Origin: Nanobdellota archaeon
Lineage (GTDB): Archaea > Nanobdellota > Nanobdellia > Pacearchaeales > GW2011-AR1
DNA: 64,000 nucleotides
Assembly: GCA_030648155.1 (NCBI GenBank)
Contig: JAUSIK010000013.1
Span: 1 to 64,000, forward strand
Reading direction: 5' to 3'
Position numbers and translations under genes: made by a program. Positions within the stretch are counted from its first letter, which is position 1; the number at the start of each line of letters is the position of its first letter. The notes beneath the pieces were generated by a model. That model saw nothing but the letters and a program-made list of their open reading frames with translations, ran no database searches and was not told where the DNA came from. Shown piece by piece: positions 8,715-16,892 of the stretch.

Positions 8715-9230
8715 ATGGTGGAAACAATTTTTACTAATCCTTTATTTGTTCAGACTATTCTACCATTTTTATTAGTGTTTACTTTAATTTTTGCAGTTCT
8801 TGAGAAAACAAAGATATTAGGTGAGGGAAAGAGACAGATTGATGCTATTGTTGCTCTAGTTATTGGATTGATTTTTGTTTCGTTTGGCGGGGCTACGGAC
8901 ATTGTTGTAAGAATGATTCCTATTTTGGGAATTGCGGTCGTTGTAATTTTAATTTTCATGATTTTATTCGGATTTGCTTATCAGGAAGGAGATTTTAAAA
9001 TGCCCGATGGACTAAAAATTACATTGGGAATATTGGCAGGGTTGTTGGTGATTGGGATGGTTTTGATATTAACTGGAGGGATAGATTATATTTTGGGATT
9101 TATTTATAGCGGAAGTTATCCTGGATTAATTATGAATATAATACTGATCGCAGTTATTGTTGGGGCAATTGTTTCCGTTGTATGGACTGGCAAAGGCGAG
9201 AGCAGCGGTGGAAAAGGCAAAGGGGGATAG
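8715..9230 (+). CDS. Multi-span membrane protein, paralogue 1 of 3
   Basis: 172 residues. Helices at about 8-30, 40-60, 65-90, 103-125 and 135-158. The first part reads QTILPFLLVFTLIFAVLEKTKILGE, matching its two neighbours at the same place, so the three are tandem duplicates that have diverged. The in-frame TTG at 8709 is rejected as start: a TATA box at about 8686-8693 puts the transcript start near 8715, so ATG 8715 would be leaderless. The C-terminus is a Gly/Lys tail (GKGESSGGKGKGG). Function unknown; it sits beside the appendage ATPase locus. Confidence 0.7.
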   Translation: MVETIFTNPLFVQTILPFLLVFTLIFAVLEKTKILGEGKRQIDAIVALVIGLIFVSFGGATDIVVRMIPILGIAVVVILIFMILFGFAYQEGDFKMPDGLKITLGILAGLLVIGMVLILTGGIDYILGFIYSGSYPGLIMNIILIAVIVGAIVSVVWTGKGESSGGKGKGG

Positions 9231-9278
9231 TGGGAAAATCTTAGAAACATATATAAATGATTTTCAACTAAAATAAAG

Positions 9279-9827
9279 ATGGCGTATAGTATTCAAGAGG
9301 TGATTTATCAATTAGAGGGCATTGGGTTTTTTGATACTTTGCTTCCCTTTCTGTTAATATTTGCAGTCGTTTTTGGAATTTTGGTGCAAATGAATATTTT
9401 TGGAAAGAATAAAGGGGTAAATGTTATCATCGCGCTTGTTGTTGGCTTTTTAGGAATAAGATCACCATTCTTTAACCAATTTTATTCGGAGATTTTTCCT
9501 AGGCTAGGGATTGGAATAACAATATTATTATCTATTTTAATATTAATTGGGTTGTTTATTGCGAAGGATGAACAAAGATATTGGTTCTGGGGTTTAGGCG
9601 CAATTGCGGGAGTAATAGCTATAGTAATAATATATGGGAGTTTCTCTAATCTTGGATGGACTTATGGAAACTTTACTTCTGAAGCTATAGGGTGGATTAT
9701 TGGAGGAGTTATTTTTATTGGATTAATAATTGCTATTGCTGCATCTACTTCAAGCGGAACATCTCCAAGTAGAGGAGGTAATGCGGTTTATGACGCTCTA
9801 TTTGGAGGTAGAAGCGACGGCAGCTAA
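9279..9827 (+). CDS. Multi-span membrane protein, paralogue 2 of 3
   Basis: 182 residues, about five helices, opening with a short helix then GFFDTLLPFLLIFAVVFGILVQMNIFG, the shared motif of this trio. The C-terminus is Ser/Gly-rich and ends in a short basic tail. A TATA box at about 9248-9256 lies 26 nt upstream, so this gene appears to have its own leaderless promoter. The next paralogue starts 2 nt after its stop. Confidence 0.7.
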   Translation: MAYSIQEVIYQLEGIGFFDTLLPFLLIFAVVFGILVQMNIFGKNKGVNVIIALVVGFLGIRSPFFNQFYSEIFPRLGIGITILLSILILIGLFIAKDEQRYWFWGLGAIAGVIAIVIIYGSFSNLGWTYGNFTSEAIGWIIGGVIFIGLIIAIAASTSSGTSPSRGGNAVYDALFGGRSDGS

Positions 9828-9829
9828 AA

Positions 9830-10372
9830 ATGGTAACACCAGTTGACATTGCAGGAATAGGATATTTTGCGCCGATATTGGCATTTTTAATTGTATTAAC
9901 AATACTTTTTGCTTTGCTGAATAAAACTAAACTATTGGGAGAGAGTTTATTTGTACAATTAGTTGTTTCATTTGTTGTTGCGACAATATTTGTTTCTGCA
10001 GCGGGAGTAAGAGATTATGTCTTGGTTATTACTCCTTGGTTTGGGGCTTTAGTTGTTAGCCTATTCTTTATTTTATTTATTATTGGTTTTGTTGGAAAGC
10101 CAATTGAAGGATTGACTAAGGGAGTGGGAATCGTATTCGTAGTCATTTTAGCATTAATCTTTTTAGTTTCTGCATTTATTGTATTTTCTGAATTGATAGG
10201 ACCATATTTGCCTGGAAGTGAAGGTGCTGGAGCTGATCCAAATTTATTCAAATTAACAAGAGATATTTACAATACGAGAGTTTTTGGTGCGATGCTTTTA
10301 TTAGTTATTGGTTTGATCGTAAGCTGGGTGCTGGTTAAAGGGGCAACAGGCGATAACGATAAAAAGAAATAA
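9830..10372 (+). CDS. Multi-span membrane protein, paralogue 3 of 3
   Basis: 180 residues, five predicted helices. GYFAPILAFLIVLTILFALLNKTKLLGE at residues 9-36 repeats the pattern of the two preceding genes, followed by a conserved VVSFVVATIFVSAAGVRDYV helix. Co-transcribed with paralogue 2 (2-nt gap). A hydrophilic segment near 130-150 probably faces one side of the membrane. Function unknown. Confidence 0.7.
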   Translation: MVTPVDIAGIGYFAPILAFLIVLTILFALLNKTKLLGESLFVQLVVSFVVATIFVSAAGVRDYVLVITPWFGALVVSLFFILFIIGFVGKPIEGLTKGVGIVFVVILALIFLVSAFIVFSELIGPYLPGSEGAGADPNLFKLTRDIYNTRVFGAMLLLVIGLIVSWVLVKGATGDNDKKK

Positions 10373-11173
10373 TTAAGGTTTATGTTTTGATTTTTGAGAA
10401 TGATGATGTTCTGCATGATGATGCGGTGATTGACTTGTGTGATGTGTATGATTTTCAGAAATTGACTTGAATGATTTTTGAGTTTCAATTAATTCTTTTT
10501 TTAAGTCAGAAACATTGACTACATATTCTCCAACTTTTTGAAGAATAGAAAGTTGCAGGCGGTCAATTATTTTTTCAATTCTTTGCAAGCGCTCGTTTAG
10601 ATTAAATAATTTTGCGTCAAGGGTAGTTTTTAAGTCGATAGTTTTCTCTATATTATTTCTCAATCTTGAAATTTTTTCCTCTACTATTTGTTCAGCTATT
10701 TCAGTTATAGTATCTGAACTAATTGAAGAAGCATATTGCTGATTATAATCATAATTTGATTGAGGTTCTTGCTCTGGATAATTTTGCGGGGAAGAAGGGT
10801 ACTGATCTTGAGTATATTCCTGCTGGTTTTGTGAGAATTGCTCTTGAGAATACTCTTCTTGTGTTTGTGCAGGAATAGAGGGAGATTGTTGGGGGTATTG
10901 TTCCCCTGAAGTGCCTAATTCTTCTGTTGCAGGCCTGGCTCCAAAGTAAGGGGTTCGATATTCTTCTTGATTATACTGTTGGGGAGGCATCTCTTGCTCT
11001 GGGGCAGGAAGAGGGGTTGGAACTGATGCCATTACTGCTTCTTTAATTTGGGATTGTGAAACTAAATTGGAAATCTCTTGGTCTGAAATGCCTCTTTGCT
11101 GTAATAACTGGGCTATTTCCTGCTCTGATTTTCCTAGCTGCCTCATTTTTCCTATTTCTTCTATTACACCCAT
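10373..11173 (-). CDS. Gln/Pro-rich coiled-coil protein with His-rich tail
   Basis: 266 residues. Residues 1-45 form a small helical domain (MGVIEEIGKMRQLGKSEQEI..., UBA/HTH-like). Residues 50-145 are low-complexity Q/P/Y/E. Residues 155-230 are a long coiled coil beginning about SDTITEIAEQIVEEKI, and the last 25 residues alternate His with Ser/Lys (HTHHTSQSPHHHAEHHH), a possible metal-binding tail. It follows the 101-residue coiled-coil gene by 1 nt, so the two form an operon divergent from the pilus ATPase. By position they could be cytoplasmic accessory factors, analogous to archaellum FlaC/D/E; that is inference. Confidence 0.65.
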   Translation of the reverse strand: MGVIEEIGKMRQLGKSEQEIAQLLQQRGISDQEISNLVSQSQIKEAVMASVPTPLPAPEQEMPPQQYNQEEYRTPYFGARPATEELGTSGEQYPQQSPSIPAQTQEEYSQEQFSQNQQEYTQDQYPSSPQNYPEQEPQSNYDYNQQYASSISSDTITEIAEQIVEEKISRLRNNIEKTIDLKTTLDAKLFNLNERLQRIEKIIDRLQLSILQKVGEYVVNVSDLKKELIETQKSFKSISENHTHHTSQSPHHHAEHHHSQKSKHKP

Positions 11174-11174
11174 T

Positions 11175-11480
11175 TTACTTTCTTAGCAAGTCAAGCTGCC
11201 TTTGAATTATTGCCAACTCCTCTTTTCTGGCAGAATTTGTTAATTGTTCAGTTATTCTTTGCAAAAGTTCGCGGATTCTTGTATTTTCTTCCTTAACTAG
11301 AATTAATTCTTTTTTTAATTGTTGAATTTCAATGAAGTTTTTTTCTCGTTCATCGACGTGAGATTGACCAATTAATAAAATTCTATTTTTTAAGAGATTT
11401 AATTTATCCTCAATCTCTCTAACTCTTATTCCAGGCTCAGATGAATACTGTTGCGGGGGCTGGTTAGGAGATGCTGCCAT
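11175..11480 (-). CDS. Coiled-coil protein next to the pilus ATPase
   Basis: 101 residues: a short Pro/Gln/Ser-rich N-terminus, then an almost uninterrupted heptad pattern from about residue 18 to the end (VREIEDKLNLLKNRI..., ...ELLQRITEQL). No catalytic features. It is first of a two-gene operon with the His-tailed coiled-coil protein and lies head-to-head with the secretion ATPase, so it is a candidate scaffold of the same machine. Confidence 0.65.
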   Translation of the reverse strand: MAASPNQPPQQYSSEPGIRVREIEDKLNLLKNRILLIGQSHVDEREKNFIEIQQLKKELILVKEENTRIRELLQRITEQLTNSARKEELAIIQRQLDLLRK

Positions 11481-11553
11481 GTTATTTATAAGATGGAAGG
11501 GTATATAAGATTTTGTTTTAGAGAAGGAGTTTTTAGGTACGTTTAATGTTTTT

Positions 11554-11661
11554 TCTTTTTGCGAAAGATATTCAATTTAGGACTTTTCTTAGAAAGAAAA
11601 GTTCTAAGGATCAAAAGAACTAAGAATGCTTTTACGAAAGATATTTAATTTAAGAAGATAT
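11554..11661. repeat. Short direct repeat pair upstream of the pilus ATPase
   Basis: CGAAAGATATTCAATTTAG near 11562 recurs as CGAAAGATATTTAATTTAAG near 11635, about 73 bp apart, with a T-run before each. Between them CTTAGAA/TTCTAAG forms a 7-bp inverted repeat. The region lies between divergent genes and may be regulatory; no function is shown. Confidence 0.4.
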
Positions 11662-11700
11662 TCCGAATGTATGATTTTTCATAATAAGAGAGGGTTATAA

Positions 11701-11751
11701 ATGATTTTCAAAGATAAACACTTGACCATTGAAAAAGGAGATGAGAAATGA
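11701..11751 (+). other. 16-codon leader ORF overlapping the ATPase start
   Basis: ATG at 11701 opens a 16-residue frame (MIFKDKHLTIEKGDEK) whose TGA overlaps the ATPase ATG at 11748 as ATGA. The first 16 bases around both starts are identical (AAATGATTTTCAAAGA), so the start region has been duplicated 47 bp apart. A purine-rich AAAAAGGAGATGAG sits just before the second ATG. It could be a translated leader or a relic of a duplication. Confidence 0.4.
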
Positions 11752-14018
11752 TTTTCAAAGAGGGAGCTGCGCTATATGCTGTTGAAGTTGAAAGAGAAGA
11801 GGGGGAAGATATATTATATGTTAATTATTTACAAGCAGAGTATGTACCAAGCATTGCAGACAATCCCGATGTTATGGGCAGGGTTATTGACGCTTTAATT
11901 GAAAATTCAAATGCTTCAAGAATTGTTTTCGTACAACAGAGAAATTATAATTATCCTTTTGAACAAACTATATTATTGACGGAAATTGCTAGGTTATATA
12001 ACTTTTTATTGAAGCAGGATGAATTATTGTCCCCGGCCAAATTGCAATTTTTTGGAAATATTTCACAAGTTTATGGGGAATTAAGTTATTTATTAGGATT
12101 ATTGAAGCAAGATCCCGTTGGATGCTATATCGAATTGAAGAATAGGATTAAAAGTTTGAGAAAGGGGCTCGAAAAAGGAGAGGCAATTAATAAGCCGACA
12201 TTTGTGAATTATGTCAGGCTTTTAGAGAGGATTCAGGGAATGCTGGAGGGGACTAAACTGATACAAAGTTTAATTGGGGTGATTGGAGAATATGGCTTTG
12301 GAGATAGAGAAATTTATAGCGAAGTTTTTAGGCCTGATATTTTGCCTAATTTTACTTTTACTAGGTTAATGGCACAATTGCCTAAGAATGCTGAATTCAT
12401 TGATCAATATGAGGTGGGTGAAGAAGATAATGTCATAGTTACTATTTTAAAAAAAGAAAATGATTCTAAATATATTTATCATGTAATGCCTGCAGAGTAT
12501 AATCTGACTGATGAACATCATTTACTTTTAAATTTGGCAAGAAATGTATTAACAGAACATAGGCCAAAAACTGAAGAATTTACGGATCCAGAAAGAACGC
12601 GAGAGGTTTTTTTTAACATTTCGAGAGACCTACTTGAAGAATTATCTAAAAGTAAGGGAATAGGATTGAGCAATAGGGAATTAAATAAATTGGCACGAAT
12701 TTTGGTAAGACATACGATAGGATTCGGATTAATTGAGGTATTATTGATGGATGATAAACTTCAAGATATTGTTTTAAATGCCCCCATTGGACAAAATAAT
12801 ATTTTTGTAAGACATGCTAAGTATGATGAGTGTGTTACTAATATAATTCCTAGTTATGAGGATGCAGATTCTTGGGCGGCTAAGTTGAGACTGCAAAGCG
12901 GGAGACCGCTTGATGAAGCTAATCCTGTACTTGACACTGATTTAAGTTTTAAAAATGCAAGGGCGAGAGTTGCTGCGATAACAAAGCCATTATCTCCTCA
13001 TGGACTAGCATACGCTATAAGAAGGCATAGAGATGATCCTTGGACTTTGCCGTTATTCATAAAAAATAAAATGATTAATTCTTTTGCTTCTGGACTGTTG
13101 AGTTTTTTAATTTCTGGAGCTAGGACAATGCTTATTGCAGGAACTAGAAGCTCGGGAAAAACATCCTTGCTAGGGAGCCTGATGTTAGAGATAATGCCTA
13201 AGTATAGAGTTATTGTTGTGGAAGATACGATGGAATTAAGTGTAGATGCAATGAGAAAAATAGGATATGATATTTTGAGAATGAAGGTTAGAAGTGCATT
13301 AGTCAGCGGTACTACGGAGGTAGAGGCTGCGGAAGGTATAAGGACTAGTCTAAGGCTTGGGGACAGTGCATTGATAGTTGGAGAAGTAAGAAGTGATGAA
13401 GCAAAAGCATTATATGAGGCAATGAGAGTAGGGGCTTTGGCAAATGTTGTTGCTGGAACAATTCACGGAGATTCTCCTTATGGGGTGTTTGACAGGGTTG
13501 TTAATGATCTGAATGTGGCGACTACAAGTTTTAAGGCTACAGACATTATTGTAGTTGCAAATCCAGTAAGAAGCGCCGATGGACTACAAACTACTAGGCG
13601 AGTGGTTAGTATAACTGAAGTTAGAAAATTATGGAGTAAAGACCCGGCAATGGAAAAAGGATTTGTTGATTTAATGAGATACAATGTTGAAAAAGATGAA
13701 TTAGAACCTACGCCTGAATTAATGAATGGAGATTCTGAAATAATAAAAAGCATCGCTGGAAATGTAAAGGGATGGGCAGGAAATTGGGATGCTGTTTTTG
13801 ACAATATTGTTTTACGCGGGAAAATAAAACAGGAAATTGTAGATGCAAGCGAGAAGGAACGAAAACCTCAACTTTTAGAAGCTAAATTTAATTCACTTGC
13901 AAATGGCGTTTTCTATAAAATTAGCGAGCAAGTTAGAAAGGATAAAGGATTGCCTTTAGAAGAGTATGTTTTTCCTAAGTGGAAAGAATGGCTTTACAAA
14001 GAAATAGAAAAATGGTAG
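11748..14018 (+). CDS. Type II/IV secretion-type ATPase (GspE/FlaI/VirB11 family)
   Basis: 756 residues. The C-terminal half is a secretion/pilus assembly ATPase: Walker A GTRSSGKTSLL near residue 468, Asp box VVEDTMELS, Walker B-like LIVGEVRSDEA near 543, His box GTIHGDSPYGVFDRVV near 573. The N-terminal 300 residues are the variable helical region that contacts the membrane platform. It should power subunit addition in the archaeal pilus or adhesin made by the operon at 16893-24605; the platform gene is 2.9 kb away, unlike the usual adjacent arrangement. Start by ATG with a ribosome-binding-like AAAGGAGATGA. Confidence 0.9.
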   Translation: MIFKEGAALYAVEVEREEGEDILYVNYLQAEYVPSIADNPDVMGRVIDALIENSNASRIVFVQQRNYNYPFEQTILLTEIARLYNFLLKQDELLSPAKLQFFGNISQVYGELSYLLGLLKQDPVGCYIELKNRIKSLRKGLEKGEAINKPTFVNYVRLLERIQGMLEGTKLIQSLIGVIGEYGFGDREIYSEVFRPDILPNFTFTRLMAQLPKNAEFIDQYEVGEEDNVIVTILKKENDSKYIYHVMPAEYNLTDEHHLLLNLARNVLTEHRPKTEEFTDPERTREVFFNISRDLLEELSKSKGIGLSNRELNKLARILVRHTIGFGLIEVLLMDDKLQDIVLNAPIGQNNIFVRHAKYDECVTNIIPSYEDADSWAAKLRLQSGRPLDEANPVLDTDLSFKNARARVAAITKPLSPHGLAYAIRRHRDDPWTLPLFIKNKMINSFASGLLSFLISGARTMLIAGTRSSGKTSLLGSLMLEIMPKYRVIVVEDTMELSVDAMRKIGYDILRMKVRSALVSGTTEVEAAEGIRTSLRLGDSALIVGEVRSDEAKALYEAMRVGALANVVAGTIHGDSPYGVFDRVVNDLNVATTSFKATDIIVVANPVRSADGLQTTRRVVSITEVRKLWSKDPAMEKGFVDLMRYNVEKDELEPTPELMNGDSEIIKSIAGNVKGWAGNWDAVFDNIVLRGKIKQEIVDASEKERKPQLLEAKFNSLANGVFYKISEQVRKDKGLPLEEYVFPKWKEWLYKEIEKW

Positions 14019-14740
14019 GAATTATTTTTAACATTTCGCGATAATAAATCAAACCATTTTCTGAATGCATCGGCTATTTCTTTATTATTTAACATAAATG
14101 CCTGAGGATTTTTGTTGTTCCAAGAAACTAAAGCTACTTTGTTTCCAAATATTTTCACTACACCATTTGATTTGTATTCTGGAGGCAGAGTATGGCCTTC
14201 TACTAACTTATCCTTTTTTCTTGATATTTCGGCCTCTTTTGTGTCCCAGAGACAAATCCATTTCATTTTCTTTTTTAGTCTTTCACGTTCAAAATTAGGC
14301 ATAAAATATTTAAGTTCTGAGAAAATAAAACCTTTAGCCCCTATTATATGGACATCTTTACCTTCTTTAAGCATTTGAGAATAAATAGACTTTAAACCTT
14401 CTTTTCCCTTGAATATAGAGGCAGATATATCTTCTCTTTTTGATCCTTCAATATTTTTTAAATCAGAGATGATTGACTTTATATTCTCTTTTTGCTCATT
14501 TATATAATCAAGAAGTTTTTCAGGTTTAACTGCCTGAAAATATCTTTTATAATCTTTAATCACGGAACTTACCAAGCCTTTTCTTTCCAGAGATTCCAAA
14601 CTGTCATAAACACGGGATCTATGAAGCTCTGACTCTTTGAGTATTTGCTGAGCATTGGCAAAACCTAATTTAAGCAGAGAGATATAGATTAGAGATTCAT
14701 TGCGTGTTAAACCTATTTTTTCCAAAGAGGAGGTGTCCAT
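13994..14740 (-). CDS. TrmB-family transcriptional regulator
   Basis: 248 residues. The N-terminal winged helix (LTRNESLIYISLLKLGFANAQQIL...HRSRVYDSLESLERKGLV, residues 11-60) is the TrmB signature, followed by a short coiled coil and an effector domain that looks like the sugar-binding/PLD-like half (about 108-230). TrmB proteins bind sugars or related ligands and control transport and metabolic genes. The 3' end overlaps the pilus ATPase gene by 25 bp in convergent orientation. Target not evident. Confidence 0.85.
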   Translation of the reverse strand: MDTSSLEKIGLTRNESLIYISLLKLGFANAQQILKESELHRSRVYDSLESLERKGLVSSVIKDYKRYFQAVKPEKLLDYINEQKENIKSIISDLKNIEGSKREDISASIFKGKEGLKSIYSQMLKEGKDVHIIGAKGFIFSELKYFMPNFERERLKKKMKWICLWDTKEAEISRKKDKLVEGHTLPPEYKSNGVVKIFGNKVALVSWNNKNPQAFMLNNKEIADAFRKWFDLLSRNVKNNSYHFSISL

Positions 14741-14834
14741 TTCTTTTGAATGAATATTAATTATTTAGACTTTTCTATTGTACTCCTTAAAAGGAAGACT
14801 ATTGTTTATTAGGAATGATTGCATTCATTTACCT

Positions 14835-15254
14835 ATGGAACAAATAATAACAAGAGCGGTTAATTTCCCTATTCCAAGAATAATTGAAAGATATAAGCAT
14901 AAAAATAAACTTTCTGAAGAAGAAGCTAGAAGGCATGAAATGGAAATGAAAAAATATCTTGCTATTAGAGCGATACATCCTACTGAAAAATTCCCTTTAT
15001 CTCATGGACCGGTTGATGAATTATGGCATACTTTCTTAATATTCACTAATGAATATGCTGAGTTTTGCAGAGTGGTAGCCAATGGGTTTATACATCATAA
15101 TCCTGGTCCACCAAACCCTACAGAGGAGCAGATAGACAAAGCACAACAGGACTATAATACCTTTACAAAAATATATGCTGAAAAATTTGGAGAGAATCCT
15201 CCGTCAAATATATGGCCCGATATTGGAAAATCAGGAACTTTATGGTCATGCTAG
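14835..15254 (+). CDS. GRDP-like (PF07173-type) protein
   Basis: 139 residues from ATG 14835; the upstream TTG at 14778 would add 19 unlikely residues. The stretch [19 protein letters not shown] near residues 62-80, followed by [10 protein letters not shown], matches the glycine-rich-domain-protein-like family, whose conserved D..WH..., C and HH positions suggest a metal site. Biochemical role unknown. Convergent 4-bp overlap with the cyclophilin gene. Confidence 0.65.
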   Translation: MEQIITRAVNFPIPRIIERYKHKNKLSEEEARRHEMEMKKYLAIRAIHPTEKFPLSHGPVDELWHTFLIFTNEYAEFCRVVANGFIHHNPGPPNPTEEQIDKAQQDYNTFTKIYAEKFGENPPSNIWPDIGKSGTLWSC

Positions 15255-15712
15255 ATAATTTTTGCTTTAATTATACTGATCTTTTCTAGCGGTCTATCCT
15301 CTGAATTAGTTTTTACTTTTGCGATAGTGTCCACAACATCTATGCCTTCAACAACTTTGCCAAATGCAGGATGCTTAGAGTCAAGGAAATTATTATTTAC
15401 TAGGTTGATAAAGAATTGACTTCCTCCTGAGTTAGGCCCTGAATTCGCCATAGAGATAGTAAATTTATCGTTTTTATTTCCACCTTGATGAGTAAATTCA
15501 TCTTTTATTTTGTAGCCTGGTCCACCCATACCGCTTCCAGTAGGGTCTCCTCCTTGGATCATAAAGCCCTCTATAATTCTATGAAATATAACTCCGTTGT
15601 AAAAACCCTGATTGGCTAGTTTTTCAAAGTTGCCTGCAGTAATAGGCATATCATCGTATAATTCTATAGTAATGTTTCCTTTGGATGTTTCTAAAATAAC
15701 TTTTTTATTCAT
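15251..15712 (-). CDS. Cyclophilin-type peptidyl-prolyl cis-trans isomerase
   Basis: 153 residues, the compact cyclophilin length. Conserved active-site blocks are visible: [26 protein letters not shown] (shortened here to [15 protein letters not shown] near 44-58), [16 protein letters not shown] near 86-101, and KHPAFGKV near 113-120. It catalyses proline isomerisation in folding. No signal peptide, so cytosolic. One position usually Trp (cyclosporin pocket) is not seen, as in many prokaryotic members. Confidence 0.95.
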   Translation of the reverse strand: MNKKVILETSKGNITIELYDDMPITAGNFEKLANQGFYNGVIFHRIIEGFMIQGGDPTGSGMGGPGYKIKDEFTHQGGNKNDKFTISMANSGPNSGGSQFFINLVNNNFLDSKHPAFGKVVEGIDVVDTIAKVKTNSEDRPLEKISIIKAKII

Positions 15713-15811
15713 ATTTTAAGGTAGAATTAAGTATTTAAAAATACTATGAGGGGTTATATACTGGAATCGATTTACAGAAAAAATATATAAAGTTGCGAAT
15801 TAAAACTATTT

Positions 15812-16234
15812 ATGGAAGGGCTAGATGAGTTACTAATGTATTTTGCTCAAGATGCTGATAAAATTTTTAGGGAAGAGCTGGAGAAATCTGGCGTGAAATA
15901 TAGGCATGCTGGAGTAAGAATATATAATGTTCAAAGCGTAGGGGTACAGGGAGATAAAAGAACTATCGGATATCCTTGTGAGGTAGAAATTGATTATGAT
16001 AAAGCCTTTTTATGGGATGAAGAACAATTTATTAGAGATTTGAGTAGTAGAATTACTAACGAAGTTGAGAAGGTTAATTTTAATTATAGATTTAGACTTC
16101 TTAACTATTTTTATAATTCGGTTGAAAAAAGTAGATTACCTATGTGGATGAGGCAAGTAAATCGTAAAATCTTCAATGGGAGAGAAATATTGATCAATAA
16201 AGTCCTTTATGCTTTAAATGAAAATGCGAGGTAA
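15812..16234 (+). CDS. Hypothetical protein, 140 residues
   Basis: No family recognised. A mixed alpha/beta soluble protein: a helix (about 1-25), a beta section (about 28-66) and two further helices rich in Arg/Asn/Phe. The TATA box (AAATATATAA, about 15782-15791) lies 25 nt before the ATG, so it is probably leaderless, supporting the start. No operon partner. Confidence 0.55.
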   Translation: MEGLDELLMYFAQDADKIFREELEKSGVKYRHAGVRIYNVQSVGVQGDKRTIGYPCEVEIDYDKAFLWDEEQFIRDLSSRITNEVEKVNFNYRFRLLNYFYNSVEKSRLPMWMRQVNRKIFNGREILINKVLYALNENAR

Positions 16235-16315
16235 ATTGACATTTTTAGCTCATTAGAAAAATTTGAAGATAAATAAAAAATAAAAAACTGTTGATGTTTT
16301 ACGAATAATTAAAAA

Positions 16316-16507
16316 TTACTCTTTGCTGACTTTAGAAGCTTTAGGGCCTTTTTCCCCTTGTTCAACTTCAAAAGTTACTGAATCTCCTTCACGAAGAGAG
16401 ACTCCGGAACTCAAGCCAGTGCTATGGACGAAATATTCTTTTCCATCTTCACCAACTATGAATCCAAATCCTTTCACTTCATTGAAAAATTTTACTGTTC
16501 CTTTCAT
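16316..16507 (-). CDS. Cold-shock domain protein
   Basis: 63 residues starting MKGTVKFFNEVKGFGFI, with RNP1 (KGFGFI) and RNP2-like (EYFVHST) motifs, the standard CspA-type single OB-fold RNA chaperone. The start at 16507 rather than 16552 follows from family length and from a Shine-Dalgarno AGGAGGT 7 nt upstream (minus strand). Csp genes in archaea are often acquired from bacteria; here it could aid mRNA folding in the cold. Confidence 0.93.
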   Translation of the reverse strand: MKGTVKFFNEVKGFGFIVGEDGKEYFVHSTGLSSGVSLREGDSVTFEVEQGEKGPKASKVSKE

Positions 16508-16600
16508 TTGTATACCTCCTGCGGTTATAATAAAACTGATAATTATAGGCATTTAAACTTTTGCTTTGTGAAAAATATAGCTTTTTTCGCAGGTATTGGG

Positions 16601-16750
16601 CTATTCGTCATCTAAATCTTCGAACTTTATTTTCCACTGATTATCCCACATTTTTTTCCTTTTTTCACTGCATTTTTTGCAATATTTTCTTTGGAATCTT
16701 GCCGAAGTATCATATTCAAATTCAGTCTTACAATCGAAGCATTTTTTCAT
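16601..16750 (-). CDS. Small zinc-ribbon protein, 49 residues
   Basis: Translates to MKKCFDCKTEFEYDTSARFQ then RKYCKKCSEKRKKMWDNQWK and an acidic tail. Two CxxC knuckles (residues 4-7 and 24-27) 16 residues apart make a zinc ribbon. It resembles the short archaeal zinc-ribbon proteins of unknown role. The acidic C-terminus and basic middle suggest nucleic-acid or protein contact. Confidence 0.65.
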   Translation of the reverse strand: MKKCFDCKTEFEYDTSARFQRKYCKKCSEKRKKMWDNQWKIKFEDLDDE

Positions 16751-16804
16751 TTTTATCATATATATTTTTAGAATAAGAACGTTTTAAACCTTGCTAAAGA
16801 TTAA

Positions 16805-16892
16805 GAGAAGTTTGCAATATTCAATAATAACAACCTTCTCTAACAAGAAATTTGAAAATTCTTTTCAAAATCTGGAATTATTCAAATTTCTC
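16805..16892. mobile_element. MITE-like 88-bp element, copy 2
   Basis: Same 88-bp sequence and orientation as copy 1 (83 of 88 identical). Here TTAA lies on each side (16801-16804 and 16893-16896), again a 4-bp direct repeat. The right TTAA contains the stop codon of the platform gene, so insertion was at the very 3' end of that gene. Confidence 0.7.

Noticed and set aside
16561..16776. Plus-strand ORF rich in Phe
   Set aside because: Antisense to the zinc-ribbon gene 16601-16750, whose CxxC pairs are more convincing.
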